A stretch of DNA of 64,000 bases, taken from Takifugu bimaculatus. Lineage: Eukaryota; Chordata; Actinopteri; Tetraodontiformes; Tetraodontidae. Below the pieces are notes generated by a model. It ran no database searches. It was not told where the DNA came from and saw only the letters and a program-made list of their open reading frames with translations. Positions 12,203 through 23,671 of the stretch are shown piece by piece. Location of the stretch: assembly GCA_004026145.2 (NCBI GenBank), contig CP034987.1, forward strand, positions 1,239,958-1,303,957. Reading direction: 5' to 3'. A program made the translations under genes and the position numbers. Numbering within the stretch: the stretch's first letter is position 1; each line of letters starts with the position of its first letter.

Positions 12203-15200
12203 ATGCCGGCTCTGCCAGCGCTGCTGCTGTCGTACGTCTTCATCCCTCTGCTGACCGTGGCGCCCCTCCCCTTCGCCTGGGCCGACACGCCGGCCGCCCT
12301 GCGGATGGGTGAGAAGGGTCACCTGTTCACCTGTTCACCTGGTCACCTGGTCACCTGTTCACCTGGTCACCTGTTCACCTGATCACCTGGTTGACTTGAA
12401 ACAACTTGAATAAAGTATTCCAGTTTTACTCTGTTGCATTAAGGGTTAAAAAAACCCAGAATGAAGTGAAACAAAACTGTGAATCAGCCAGATGATGCTA
12501 ACGTGACTGCTAGCAGGTGTCACCAGCTGACAGTACCGTTATATTCTGAGGTGTTGGACTCACTGGTGACCTTCAGTCCAGAACCTGTTGATTCTTGTCT
12601 GTCTGCTTCCAGCCGCCATCCTGGATGATCAGTCTTTGTGTGGACGTGGCGAACGTCTAGCATTGGCTCTGGCACGGGAGAACGCCAACAGCCTGATGGA
12701 GGGTTCCTCCCAGTCCAGAGTGGAGGTGGACATCTACGAGCTGAAGAACGACTCCCAGTACACCACTACCGACACCAGTGAGTCACACAATGAGTCTAAT
12801 AAAGAACCGATATTTACATTTTACTCAACCAAAACCCCTTGTTTGAGGTCAGGTTGGTCCTCACAACTACACATTTCCTCTGTTAGTGTGTCAGATTCTA
12901 CCAAAGGGTGTGGTCTCTGTGATTGGCCCCGCCTCCAGCCCCGCCTCCAGCTCAGCTGTCAGTCACATCTGTGGGGAGAAGGAGGTGAGTGTCCCAGCTT
13001 TCCTGGGAGGCTCCTCACTACGCTGGTTAGTTGGCGTTCCTGCCGTTCGCCTTCACTTCCTGCCGAATTGCTCCTCAGATCCCTCACGTGAAGATCGGTC
13101 CAGAAGAGACGCCCAAGCTGCCGTATCTCCGCTTCGCCTCGGTGACGCTGCACCCGAGCAACGAGGACCTGAGCCTGGCCATCGGCTCCATCCTGCGCTC
13201 CTTCGGTTACCCGACCACCAGCATCATATGCGCCAAAGCCGAGTGTGAGTTTCCTGTTTCGCCACAATTCAGCATTTAGGTTAAATTTCCTGTTTAGTCG
13301 AGCTCATGAATTTCTGGGCGTGGACCAGTGTAGCCACGCCCCCATCGATCAGTGGCGAGGTGTTGAGCGGCGTGTCTGTCCCCTCAGGCTTGTTGCGATT
13401 GGAGGAGCTGGTCCAGAGCTTCCTGATCTCCAGGGAGACGCTGTCGGTGCGGATGCTGGATGACAGTCTGGACCCGACGCCTCTGCTGAAGGAGATCCGT
13501 GATGACAAGGTGGCGACCATCATCATCGACGCCAACGCCTCCGTCTCCTACCGCATCCTCAAGAAGGTTAGAAATTCGATGAACCTGTTGAGTTTCTTTC
13601 ATGTTCGCGCTCTCCCCTCGAATTCTGACAGCTGCATTCTGGGTAATAATGCTGGGTTAGGTAACATGGCGAGGGGGCGGGGACTTAATGACATTCATGT
13701 CTTCCTGTGTTTGTCCTACAGGCCAACGAACTGGGGATGATGTCAGCGTTCTACAAATACATTCTCACCACGATGGTGAGATCTTCATCACGCTCCCCTC
13801 ATCCTTATCCGCCAACAATAAACCCGCTGACCGCCGCTTAACCAGCCCCCAACGGGGCGGGGCTTAACAGATGGACGGAGGTTGTCCAATAGAACCCTGG
13901 CACTGAACCACCACTAACCTGTGTCTGTCTCTGCAGGACTTCCCTCTGCTCTGGTTGGACAACGTGGTGGGAGACCAGTCCAACGTTCTAGGTTTCTCCA
14001 TGCTGAACAGCAGCCATGTTTTCTACCTGGACTTCATCAGGAGCCTCAACCTGTCCTGGAGGGAAGGCTGCAGGATCAATCCGTACCCAGGACCCGCGGT
14101 AAGCAGCACCCGGGGGGCGGGGCTTCAACCTCTGCAACGCGTGGTTGTTCCCCTCCAGTTTATGTACAAACGAGCAGCAGCAGGAAGGTTTTTAGGGTCA
14201 ATCCGAGGGTCAGTAATCCTGGAGTAGTCAGCTGGAGACTGAGACAGGAAGTGATGCGTCGCCTCCACTGATGGCATCATAGCTGAGTCCACCTGGCATC
14301 AGTGGTCAGGAGAGGCAGCGTTCATGAACCCCCTGAGCCAGCGTTTCTTCATCTAATGACTGAAATAGTCGTAATCTGTCTGCTGAGCTGGGATTATAAT
14401 CTAGTCAAATGTTACGTCAGAGTCAGACGCTCGTCTGAGCTGTGATTGGCCAAGATCCGTAAGATTCTGACTCCTTGTCTGCAGTTATCATCGGCGCTGA
14501 TGTTTGACGCGGTCCACGTGGTGGTGAACGCCGTGAGACAGCTGAACCGCAGTCAGGAGATCGGCGTGAAGCCGCTGAGCTGCACGTCTCCTCTGATCTG
14601 GCAGCACGGAACCAGCCTGATGAACTACCTGCGCATGGTACACACACACTATACACACACACCTAAACACATAGACACACACACCTAAACACTCACGCAC
14701 TCTGATGACACGTGTCCCTCTCGGATCAGGTGGAGCACGACGGTCTGACAGGACACATCGAGTTCAACAGCAGAGGTCAGAGGACCAACTACACCCTCAG
14801 AATCCTGGAGAGACACCCGGGGGGCCACAAAGAGGTAGAACACTTCGGCCCACAGCTTTAAAGGAGAACCTTCTGGAGCACCGGGCCCCTCACGGTTCTT
14901 TAAGCGGGATAAAATCGCTCTTGGATACTTGATGATTGGATTTCAGCCTCGTCACACATTCGAGCTGCCAGTCAAACCAGCACAGCAGCTTCTATTGACT
15001 GTTTGGACGTTAGCTGCTGCCTTATTATGTCGTTAAAAGGTCAAGGGTCACTTGGGTTCAGCTGCAGGTCAACTGTTAACAGTGATTTGTCAGAATCGAT
15101 TCACGTTGTTCATCACGCATTGACTAGCACCTCCTACAGGCCAGCGGCCTGACCTGCCACAGAGGCTAAAACCTCATTCAGATTATGCCCCTGAGGTTAG

Positions 15201-17834
15201 CATGTTGGATACAAATGTTCCGACACCGAATGCTAAACTTGGCTAACAGGCTGCTGAATTTAGCGCCATATGTAGCATCATCTAAAGAACAAACATATGA
15301 AGCCCAGTAAACCACCTGTAGGTCAGCAGGTGGGTGTGTCCTTATAAATGATGCTGGGGTGGGAGGAGCCAGATCCACCACCGATTGATTTGATCATTGG
15401 TCGGACGGCTCGGATTGTTTTCTGGTTGAGTTTAACTGATGGGTTGAAACAAACCGTCTCCAGCGTAAATGTACCGTAGGCGCTAATGTCATAGCTTGAG
15501 CTCAGAACCAGCCAGCCGCCTCTTCACTCCTCTTTTCCCCTCTTCTTTGTGTTTTGGCAGATTGGTACCTGGTTCTCCAATAACACATTAGTCATGAACT
15601 CCACGTCTCTGGACCTCAACGCTTCAGAAACGCTAGCTAACAAGACGCTAACTGTCACAACAATATTGGTAGGAAAAAGCTGGATTTTAATCTGAGTGTT
15701 GTTGAGCCACCTCACGGTATCACTTCCTGTTTGTCAGGAAAACCCATATGTGATGCGCAAGTCCAACCACCAGGACTTTCAGGGCAACGACCAGTACGAG
15801 GGCTTCTGTGTGGACATGCTGCGGGAGCTCGCTGACATCCTGAAGTTCTCCTTTAAGATCAAGCTGGTGGATGATGGTCTGTATGGGGCGCCAGAGCCCA
15901 ACGGCAGCTGGACCGGCATGGTGGGCGAGCTCATCAACCGGGTGAGTGGGTTAGCATGTTAGCGTGTGTTCGACACAGGTAGGAAGCTCAGCTGTGTGCG
16001 GGTGGGCGTGGCCAACCGTTCTGTCCTCATATGGAATTAGATGTTTTATCATAAAATATAAACATGACGAAGACCTGAAAAACCTCAGATCAGTAGCGCG
16101 TCGGGAGTTTAACTGGCTGAAACCAGTTTAAGCTGCAGCTGCTGTGACAGACAGCAGGAAGGAGGCGGGGCTTGAGGATTTCACCTGAATAATCGAGCCC
16201 CTCCCCCACAGAAAGCTGACCTGGCCGTGGCCGGCTTCACCATCACGTCAGAGAGAGAGAAGGTGATCGATTTCTCCAAACCCTTCATGAACCTGGGCAT
16301 CAGCATCCTGTACCGAGTTCACCTGGTAAACTCACATCTGCCGTTCACCTGGAGCACAGCTGCCATGTAGCTGCCACATGCCTGTCACACACACACCTGT
16401 CACACACCTGTCACACACACACACACCTGTCACACGCCTGTCACACACACACCTGTCACACACCTGTTACACGCACACCTGTCACACACACGCCTGTCAC
16501 ACACACACCTGTCACACACCTGTTACACGCACACCTGTCACACGCACGCCTGTCACACGCACGCCTGTCACACACACACCTGTCACACACACACCTGTCA
16601 CACACACCTGATCAGAGGGTTCTGGGTGTGTCCAGGGCCGTAAACCTGGGTACTTCTCCTTCCTGGACCCGTTCTCCCCGGCAGTGTGGCTCTTCATGCT
16701 CTTGGCGTATCTCGCCGTCAGCTGCGTTCTCTTCCTCGCCGCCAGGTAAGTCGCCCCCTCCTTCCTGTGTGAGCGGTGCCGACTATCATGGCGTAACCTA
16801 GGTGACCTCTGGCCCCCAGGCTCAGCCCCTACGAGTGGTACAACCCCCACCCGTGTCTGCGGGAACGTCGGGACATCCTGGAGAACCAGTACACACTGGG
16901 AAACAGCCTCTGGTTCCCTGTTGGGGGGTTCATGCAGCAGGGGTCAGAGGTCATGCCCCGGGCCCTGTCTACTCGCTGCGTCAGCGGCGTCTGGTACACC
17001 AGCATTACCACAGATCTGGGACACATAACTGGGGCACAGGGGGGGGGTACTTGACTGCTGCTGTTCTTCTTCTGTGGTGTCAGGTGGGCCTTCACTCTCA
17101 TCATCATCTCGTCCTACACGGCGAACCTGGCGGCGTTCCTGACGGTCCAGAGGATGGAGGCTCCCATCGAGTCCCCGGACGACCTGGCTGACCAGACCAA
17201 CATCCAGTACGGGACCATCCACGGGGGCTCCACCATGACCTTCTTCATGGTGGGGAACGTTTTGGCGTCTGCTCGAGTCGGGCTGAGCCCAGCCCAGTAG
17301 ATCTGAACGCGTGTCCTCCTCGTCCTCCCGCCACTCAGAACTCCCGGTACCAGACGTACCAGCGCATGTGGAACTACATGTACTCCAAGCAGCCCAGCGT
17401 GTTTGTGAAGAGCACGGAGGAGGGCATCGCCCGCGTCCTCAACTCCAGATACGCCTTCCTGATGGAGAGCACCATGAACGAGTACTACCGCAGCCTCAAC
17501 TGCAACCTGACGCAGATCGGAGGCCTTCTGGACACCAAGGGCTACGGTATCGGGATGCCTCTGGGTCAGAACTCTCGTCCGCACCGTGATTCGCTGTTCT
17601 CTCTGTCTCCGTGCTGACTGACTCCGCCTCCTCAGGCTCGCCGTTCCGAGACGAGATCACGCTGGGCATCTTGCAGCTGCAGGAGAGCAACAGGCTGGAG
17701 ATCCTGAAGCGCCGATGGTGGGAGGGAGGGCAGTGTCTCCGAGAGGAGGACCACCGAGCCAAAGGTCCCGCCCACACCTGCGTGCAGATCAATGCTAACG
17801 TTAGCCTGTTAGCTTCTGGAATCTGCTTTTCTAA

Positions 17835-17867
<33 letters not shown>

Positions 17868-18009
17868 GCATCAGGTCTCGGGATGGAGAACATCGGGGGG
17901 ATCTTTGTGGTCCTGATCTGTGGTCTCATCATCGCCGTGTTTGTGGCCATCATGGAGTTTGTGTGGTCGACGCGGCGTTCTGCAGAGACCGATGAGGTAG
18001 CCACTATCT

Positions 18010-18073
<64 letters not shown>

Positions 18074-18869
18074 CAAAGATGGCTGCCACAGCTCTCCTCC
18101 CTCTGTGCCCCCCCCCTCCCCCCATAGGTGTCTGTCTGTCAGGAGATGTTGTCGGAGTTCCGAAACGCTGTTTGCTGTAAGAAAAGTTCCCGTTCTCGGC
18201 GGCGGCGTCCTCTGACCGGCGCCGGTGTTGGAGTCCTGCGTCACCCTTCCCGCCTGGCTCTGGCGGCCCCCCGCCCGATCCGGCTGGTGCGCGACATGCG
18301 CTTCAGTAACGGTAAACTGTACGGCGGCGCCGGCCGCCTGAGCGGCACTCCTCGAGGGGTGGGAGGGGCCGATCTGGGCCCAGGGCCACAGAAGCTCCTG
18401 GAGGAACCCATGTGTGTAAACGCCACCTGGAAGTGCGCTGACTCCGCCCCTGCCCACACTGGTGGCTCCGCCCATGCTGCCCCGGGGCTTCCTGCAGGGC
18501 TGCAGCCACGTGCGGATTTGTCAGGAGTGTCGGAGAATCCAAAACCTGCGACCCACTGCGCTAACTCCCCCCCCACCTCCCCCTCCTTCCTCTTCCTCCT
18601 CCACCTCCTCCTGTTCCCGGGTCCCCGCGTCGGCGCCACACCGCCGCCACGGCCTGCACCACCACCTCCACCACCATCGCGGCTCCATGTCCCTGCCCCG
18701 CCTCCCACCCCCGCCCACCCCCTCCCCTACAGACAGAGCTGACAGCGATGGCGGCGGGACGGGCAGTCCCAGACGGGCCGGTATGAAACCACCCCCCCCA
18801 CCTCGGCCGATGCCACCCCCGAAAACTCCACCTCGCCCTCCAACAGACTTACTGGGGGGTCATAACTGA
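12203..18869 (+). CDS. grik5: kainate-type ionotropic glutamate receptor subunit GRIK5 (KA2)
   Basis: High-affinity kainate receptor subunit of excitatory synapses; family members work with GRIK1-3. Nineteen coding exons: 12203-12308, 12613-12777, 12887-12984, 13079-13244, 13388-13566, 13722-13775, 13937-14098, 14485-14637, 14730-14834, 15561-15668, 15738-15941, 16212-16325, 16636-16745, 16820-16993, 17084-17249, 17339-17564, 17636-17764, 17875-17996, 18128-18869. Phases join cleanly and all introns are GT-AG, though donors at 17565 (gtcaga) and 17765 (gtcccg) are weak. The order is signal peptide, amino-terminal domain (ILDDQSLCGRGERLALALA), ligand-binding S1 (GFCVDMLRELAD), pore loop with unedited Gln (VGGFMQQGSE), M3 (SYTANLAAFLTVQRM), S2 and M4. 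The tail has an Arg cluster (SRSRRRR), which in KA2 is an ER-retention signal, and ends in a long Pro-rich region. In the last exon the conserved HVRICQECRRIQ motif is one base out of frame with the part before it; the break is near 18461. Without that break the frame would end at 18742. About 1090 residues against about 980 in mammals. Confidence 0.95.
16379..16612. repeat. intronic CA-rich minisatellite
   Basis: Tandem copies of 'cacacacacctgt' and 'cacacgcacgcctgt' within the receptor intron between the exons ending at 16325 and starting at 16636. It fills most of the intron. Confidence 0.9.
17835..17862. repeat. (TG)n tract just upstream of the M4 exon
   Basis: Fourteen TG units ending 12 bases before the acceptor (tgcatcag) of the exon 17875-17996, which encodes the last membrane segment. 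In RNA this is a (UG)n tract at the polypyrimidine-tract position. Confidence 0.9.
18011..18072. repeat. (CA)n tract just downstream of the M4 exon
   Basis: About 31 CA units starting 14 bases after the donor of the exon 17875-17996. It is complementary to the (TG)n tract on the other side of that exon. Confidence 0.92.
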
Positions 18870-19005
18870 ACGTCAACAGAGGGGCGTGGCTTCACTGATC
18901 CGAACAGTGGTGACGCGATGGCATGTCACATGACCTCTGACCCAATCACAGAGCTCTGTGGGCGGAGTCAGAACAGCTGCTGATATTTTACTTGACTGTT
19001 CAACG

Positions 19006-19008
<3 letters not shown>

Positions 19009-19048
<40 letters not shown>
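19009..19048. repeat. (CA)n tract in the receptor's 3' untranslated region
   Basis: A perfect CA microsatellite of about 40 bases lies between the stop codon and the polyadenylation signal. A (GT)n stretch follows at about 19240-19297, so this 3' untranslated RNA could fold by CA:GU pairing. Confidence 0.85.
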
Positions 19049-19050
<2 letters not shown>

Positions 19051-19422
19051 GGTGAGTGGAGAACTGAACCTGTGACGTGTGACTGACCCTGGTTCAGTGG
19101 GCGGGGCCTGTGACACTTCTGTATTTGTCACTCGTCAGTGTTGATATTGATCATTGATCACGACGTAACTCGGCTCCACAATGTTATTTTTTCTGTTTTT
19201 TTTATTTTTTTACTGCGACCAGAGTTACAATTACAATGGTGTGTGTGGTTGTGTGTGTGGTTGTGTGTGGGTGTGTGTGTGTGTGTGTGTGTGTGTGTTC
19301 TCTACTGTATACCTCCTGATTTGTACCAGCAGCTCATCAAGTGAAGACAGTTGACTGATTCTGATGATTATTGATTATGTGGCTCCGCCCTCTGATGTTC
19401 GATTATTTAGACCCAAGTTTGG

Positions 19423-19428
19423 AATAAA
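19423..19428 (+). terminator. polyadenylation signal AATAAA (grik5)
   Basis: Canonical AATAAA 554 bases after the receptor stop codon. It is the first canonical signal I see after the stop, so it is the likely 3' end of the transcript. Confidence 0.6.
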
Positions 19429-19723
19429 ATAATGGACGACCTGATGCAGAAGTTCACCTGGCAAAGCTTGTTTGGGTTCTTCTTGACCTTTGACATCCAG
19501 TTGTTTCAGGTCACCACCTCCTCTAACCCAGCAGGATCCAGTGGATCACCTGTGTGGTTCCTCAGGTCTTTGGACTCTAGTTTTATTCTGTGACGTACGT
19601 GCGCACGTCTACAGCTTCAACATTTAAACACATAATTGTCTTTAAAGTATTAAACTGAATCGTTAATGTCAAGTGTTCTGTTCACGTCATCAGATTCACT
19701 TTCTGACACATGTTTCCTCCGAG

Positions 19724-19737
19724 GTCACGTGACGTCA
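19724..19737. promoter_or_regulatory. overlapping CLEAR/E-box and CRE motifs
   Basis: GTCACGTGAC at 19724-19733 is a perfect 10-base palindrome that matches the CLEAR element bound by TFEB/MiT factors. It overlaps a full CRE, TGACGTCA, at 19730-19737. No start site is identified, so which gene it would serve is unknown. Confidence 0.45.
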
Positions 19738-19773
19738 TCTTTAAAATGCGACTGCTGTAACAGCGGAGACTGA

Positions 19774-19788
19774 CCGGCAGAGGGCGCC
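19774..19788 (+). promoter_or_regulatory. CTCF-like motif, forward
   Basis: CCGGCAGAGGGCGCC fits the CTCF core pattern (CCnnnAGnGGGCGC) in the forward direction. It sits 37 bases after the CLEAR/CRE composite. Motif match only. Confidence 0.4.
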
Positions 19789-20301
19789 ACAGACCAGCGC
19801 ACGGAGCAGCAGCACCGCCGTGAGTGCCTGTGTGCGTGTGTGCGCGTGTGCGCGTGTGTGTGTGACCAACAGGAACTACATCCAAGACGGATGATTCATC
19901 CATGCATGTAACAAGCATGTGATGTGTTAAGGCTCTACAGAAGAATGCACATATGTACGCTGAAAGCAGTCAGCGGAACTATGATGTCACTTCCAGGGAT
20001 GACGTCACATCCTGTGACATCCTCCTGAGTGTTTGTCCCCGAGTCAGCTCAAACATCGACGCTTATGAAGGGACGTCGTGTCAGGACACATCAGTCCGAT
20101 CGGTAACATTCCTGACGTCTTTTGTTCCTCTGGTGCCGCCGTTCTTCATGATGGGTTTAGTTCAGGATTAGATTGGGATTAATTCAAGGTTTCTTAATCT
20201 CTCTGGCTTCTGGAATCCACATGAGACCATTTTGACCTTTAGAAAACCCAGCAAAAAATCCCCTCTGTTAAATCTTCTCACTGAGTGAGACCAGACCATC
20301 G

Positions 20302-20315
20302 GTGCCCCCTGGTGG
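20302..20315 (-). promoter_or_regulatory. CTCF-like motif, reverse
   Basis: GTGCCCCCTGGTGG is the reverse complement of CCACCAGGGGGCAC, a near-ideal CTCF core on the minus strand. Confidence 0.5.
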
Positions 20316-20672
20316 TTGGCTGCAGTGCTGCTCATCCACCACCAGGTCATTGGGGCTCCCAGGTGTGTCATTACCTTCCCTGTAATCACCTGCAGGTCCA
20401 GGCCTCTTGCTGGCGTGGCCTTTATAGCCGTTAACATCCAAGAGAAAAGTGCAACTGTCGTCTGTAAATGCGAGCAAATGTTTCCCATCATGCAGCAGCA
20501 CGTTAGCGCACTTGTTAATTAGCTAAAGCCCACAGCCGGAGCAAAGCTGAGACTTGAGGAGTCTGACGGCGCTGCTGCTGCGGAGCCCCGCCCCCAACCT
20601 ACCTGGGAGAGTCCTTGTTGATTCACAGAAACCTGCATTCCTGACAGAACATGGCCGGCAGGTTCAGTCCTG

Positions 20673-20703
<31 letters not shown>

Positions 20704-22011
20704 GGAGGGGGAGGTTCTGCAGGTTCCCTCAGGTAAACAGGATCTTCTCATGGTCCTCCCCCCCCCCCCCCCCCCCCCCACCTGACTGAACGGTTGCTCC
20801 TCTCAAGCCTTCCTGTCAGTTCCTAACGTGTTTTAAGTGAACAATAGTTTTAATGAATCTTCCTTTTACTCTTTTAATCCTCCTGAAGATGTTCAACTGG
20901 TCCCAACTGGTGGGGTGCGATGTCGGAGAAACCAGCCCAGTTTCTCTTGAACCAGGTTAAACTGGAATCAGAAACCAGTACGCGTGTGTGTGTGTGTGTG
21001 TGAGCTGGGGGCGGGGTCACCTGACTTCCTTCGTGCTGATTGGACAGTTTGAAAAGACACAACTTCTGATTGTTTTGAGCTCAACACAAAGACAAACGCA
21101 GCCACTGTAGGAAAATATTTCCACGTTTATGTAAATGAGACACGATTTTCACAGGTGTGTTGTTTTCATGAAGCCAGCGTGTAAACAAACAAAATCACAA
21201 AAAAAAAGCCCATCACAACAAACCCGTTTATTCACGAGGTACAGGCGTGCCACACGCGTGTTCCTGACGCCTGTGGTTTCTGTGCTCACGTTTCAGCTCG
21301 ACGGAGCTGGAAAACCAACGGACATAAATACTTTAGCGTGCCGAGGTCAGTGCACGTCCGGGTCCACCAGCAGCGCCCCCCACAGGTCATGTGATCAGCC
21401 ACAGACTTCAGATGAGTTGATTCCAGGTGTCGGTGAGATCAAACTGGCGCTGAAGAAGCTTCGGGTCACGTTTGGAACCTGAAACCAGCCGTCAGCGTCT
21501 CACTGTTGACGTTCCCTCTGATGCACTTTTGTCTTCCGCTGTTCAGACTTGATGACACGAAGTTTGGTCTCAGGTAGCGTGTTAGCCTGCGAGCTAACTG
21601 GGCTAAGTCGGATCAAAATGTCAGCACAATGGTGACTGAGGCTCAGTGGTGTTGCCACTTCCTGTATCACCACCATCACACAGGTTAGTGATGGCACCAA
21701 GATACACACAAGTGGTTTTGGTCCCCAGATGTTGTCGTACAACTTTTTTTTTTTTAATTTTAGAATTGACATAAATGTGAAAGCTGAATCTGAGAAACTC
21801 GCTCAGTTTTCAAACCTGGCCTGATGGTGTTTGAGGAGAAAGTGACAGGCTGGAAAACTGATGTTGGGAGAATTAGCTTAGCTGCTAACAGGTTTTAGCT
21901 TACAATAAAAATCTGCCAAACGAAAACACAAAAACAAAGGAAACGCAAATACAAAATAGTTCAAAAATTAAAATGTTTTTATCAAACTGAGCAGGAAGAT
22001 GTGACCTCTGA

Positions 22012-22056
<45 letters not shown>

Positions 22057-23671
22057 GTGTTTCCTCCTCAGGTTTCAGTAGGGTAATGAGTGGCGGGAAC
22101 ACGGAGGAGCAGAAAGGAGGAAAAGTGTTAAAAGGGCAGCTGATGGGGGAGGGGATGATGGGAACACTGACGTAGCACAGCTGGATCCACCTGCCCGCTC
22201 CTCACAGCTGCACCGCTGGATGATGGGAAATCCAACAGCGAGACGGCTGGACGGCCTGAAAAAGCAGGTGAATCGAGATATTGGCACTGATTGATGGCTC
22301 AGCGAGGGGACTGTTACTGTCAGGCAGCGGCGGCGGCTATGTTAGCCTCGTTAGCGCTGATGCTAACCGAACGGTTGGTGTGTAAAGCTCACCAGAGACT
22401 CTTTAGTACGGCGACTCCACCCTGCAACACACAAACAGACCCCAGGTCAGATTCATTTGGCTCTGATGCTAGCACCAGTTAGCCGCTTTGTTTTGAACAT
22501 TTTCTGGTGCATTCCTCTGATTTAATGGCTGATTTTATTTTTTTCTGCAACATGGGCTGCCGTCGAATATGTGTCTCGGGCTACGTTAGCGTGAACGTTG
22601 GCATGCAAAAAGTGCGACGCGTGTCGGATCCTCAAAGATTTTAGTTCAATGCGAAACCGTAAGACTTTTGCTGTGGCCAACTTTTACAAAGTTTAGGCCC
22701 AACCAGCTTCCTGTTCTGTTGCAACACACGAGCTTCCTGTGGTCGTCACTGTCGGTAGTGGGCGGAGTCTGTTGCCTTTTGTGCTGGTAAAGGAATGTTG
22801 TCGGACTGTTTTTGCAATACCAAGCCCCACACACACACACACACACGCACACACACGCGCTGATGTGGAGGGGCGGAGCCAAGAAAGGTCATCTGATCAT
22901 GCTGGATCATGAGTGAGTGGGCGGGGCTAGATTAATCACCATGAGTCACAGCTGCACACACCTGTCATTCATTGATTCCTGTGATCATGTGACCTCAGGC
23001 TGCACAAAAGAAGTAACAAAAAAAAAATCTGAGGAAACCTGTTTCCTCCCTGCAGGTATGAGTTGATCCCCCCCCAACACAGACACACACACACACACAC
23101 ACACACTCATTCAAGACAAATAGTCACTTGATGCGACTGGGCTGATTAGGTTTCAGGCTCCGCCTCCACGGGCCTCAGGATGATGGACATGTCAACAGGT
23201 GAGATGGATCCGGAGAGAGGGCGTGAGTGTGTGTGCGTGAGGCCGTGTGAGAGAGTGTGTGTGTGAGAGAGAGAGAGAGGCTGTGTGTGGTACGTGTTGT
23301 AAATCGTTGAGGCAGGAACGGAATGAAAAGAATTTTATAGGTCATAAAGAGGCAGAGAAAAAAACGAACCACTGATATGAGCCAGACTAAACACACACAC
23401 ACACCCACACACACACACGCACGCACGTACACTCAGACACTCGTGAAGATAACTGCATATGAGGTCAGAGATCAGAGAAAAGGAAGTGACTGAGGGATTA
23501 TGTTTGGCCGACACTCCTGAGCAGCAGCGTTAGCCGAACGCTAGCTGTGTAACCATGACAACAGGCAGCAACATCACCGTCCTCTGACTGTCATGACTGA
23601 GCCTCTCTCTCTCTCTTCAGCAATCAACCAATCACAGCTCTGCGACTCACAAGCCCCGCCCTCCCCCGTAC

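Larger units (their letters stand above)
19429..23671. other. intergenic stretch between grik5 and the CEACAM-like gene
   Basis: No coding exon recognised. It holds CA/TG tracts at about 20672-20702, 22013-22060 and 22827-22858, and a run of 22 Cs at 20758-20779. The two flanking genes converge here, so their 3' untranslated regions lie within it. The cytoplasmic end of the minus-strand gene may also lie near 23.0-23.6 kb, because its last recognised exon ends at a strong splice donor. Confidence 0.5.
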
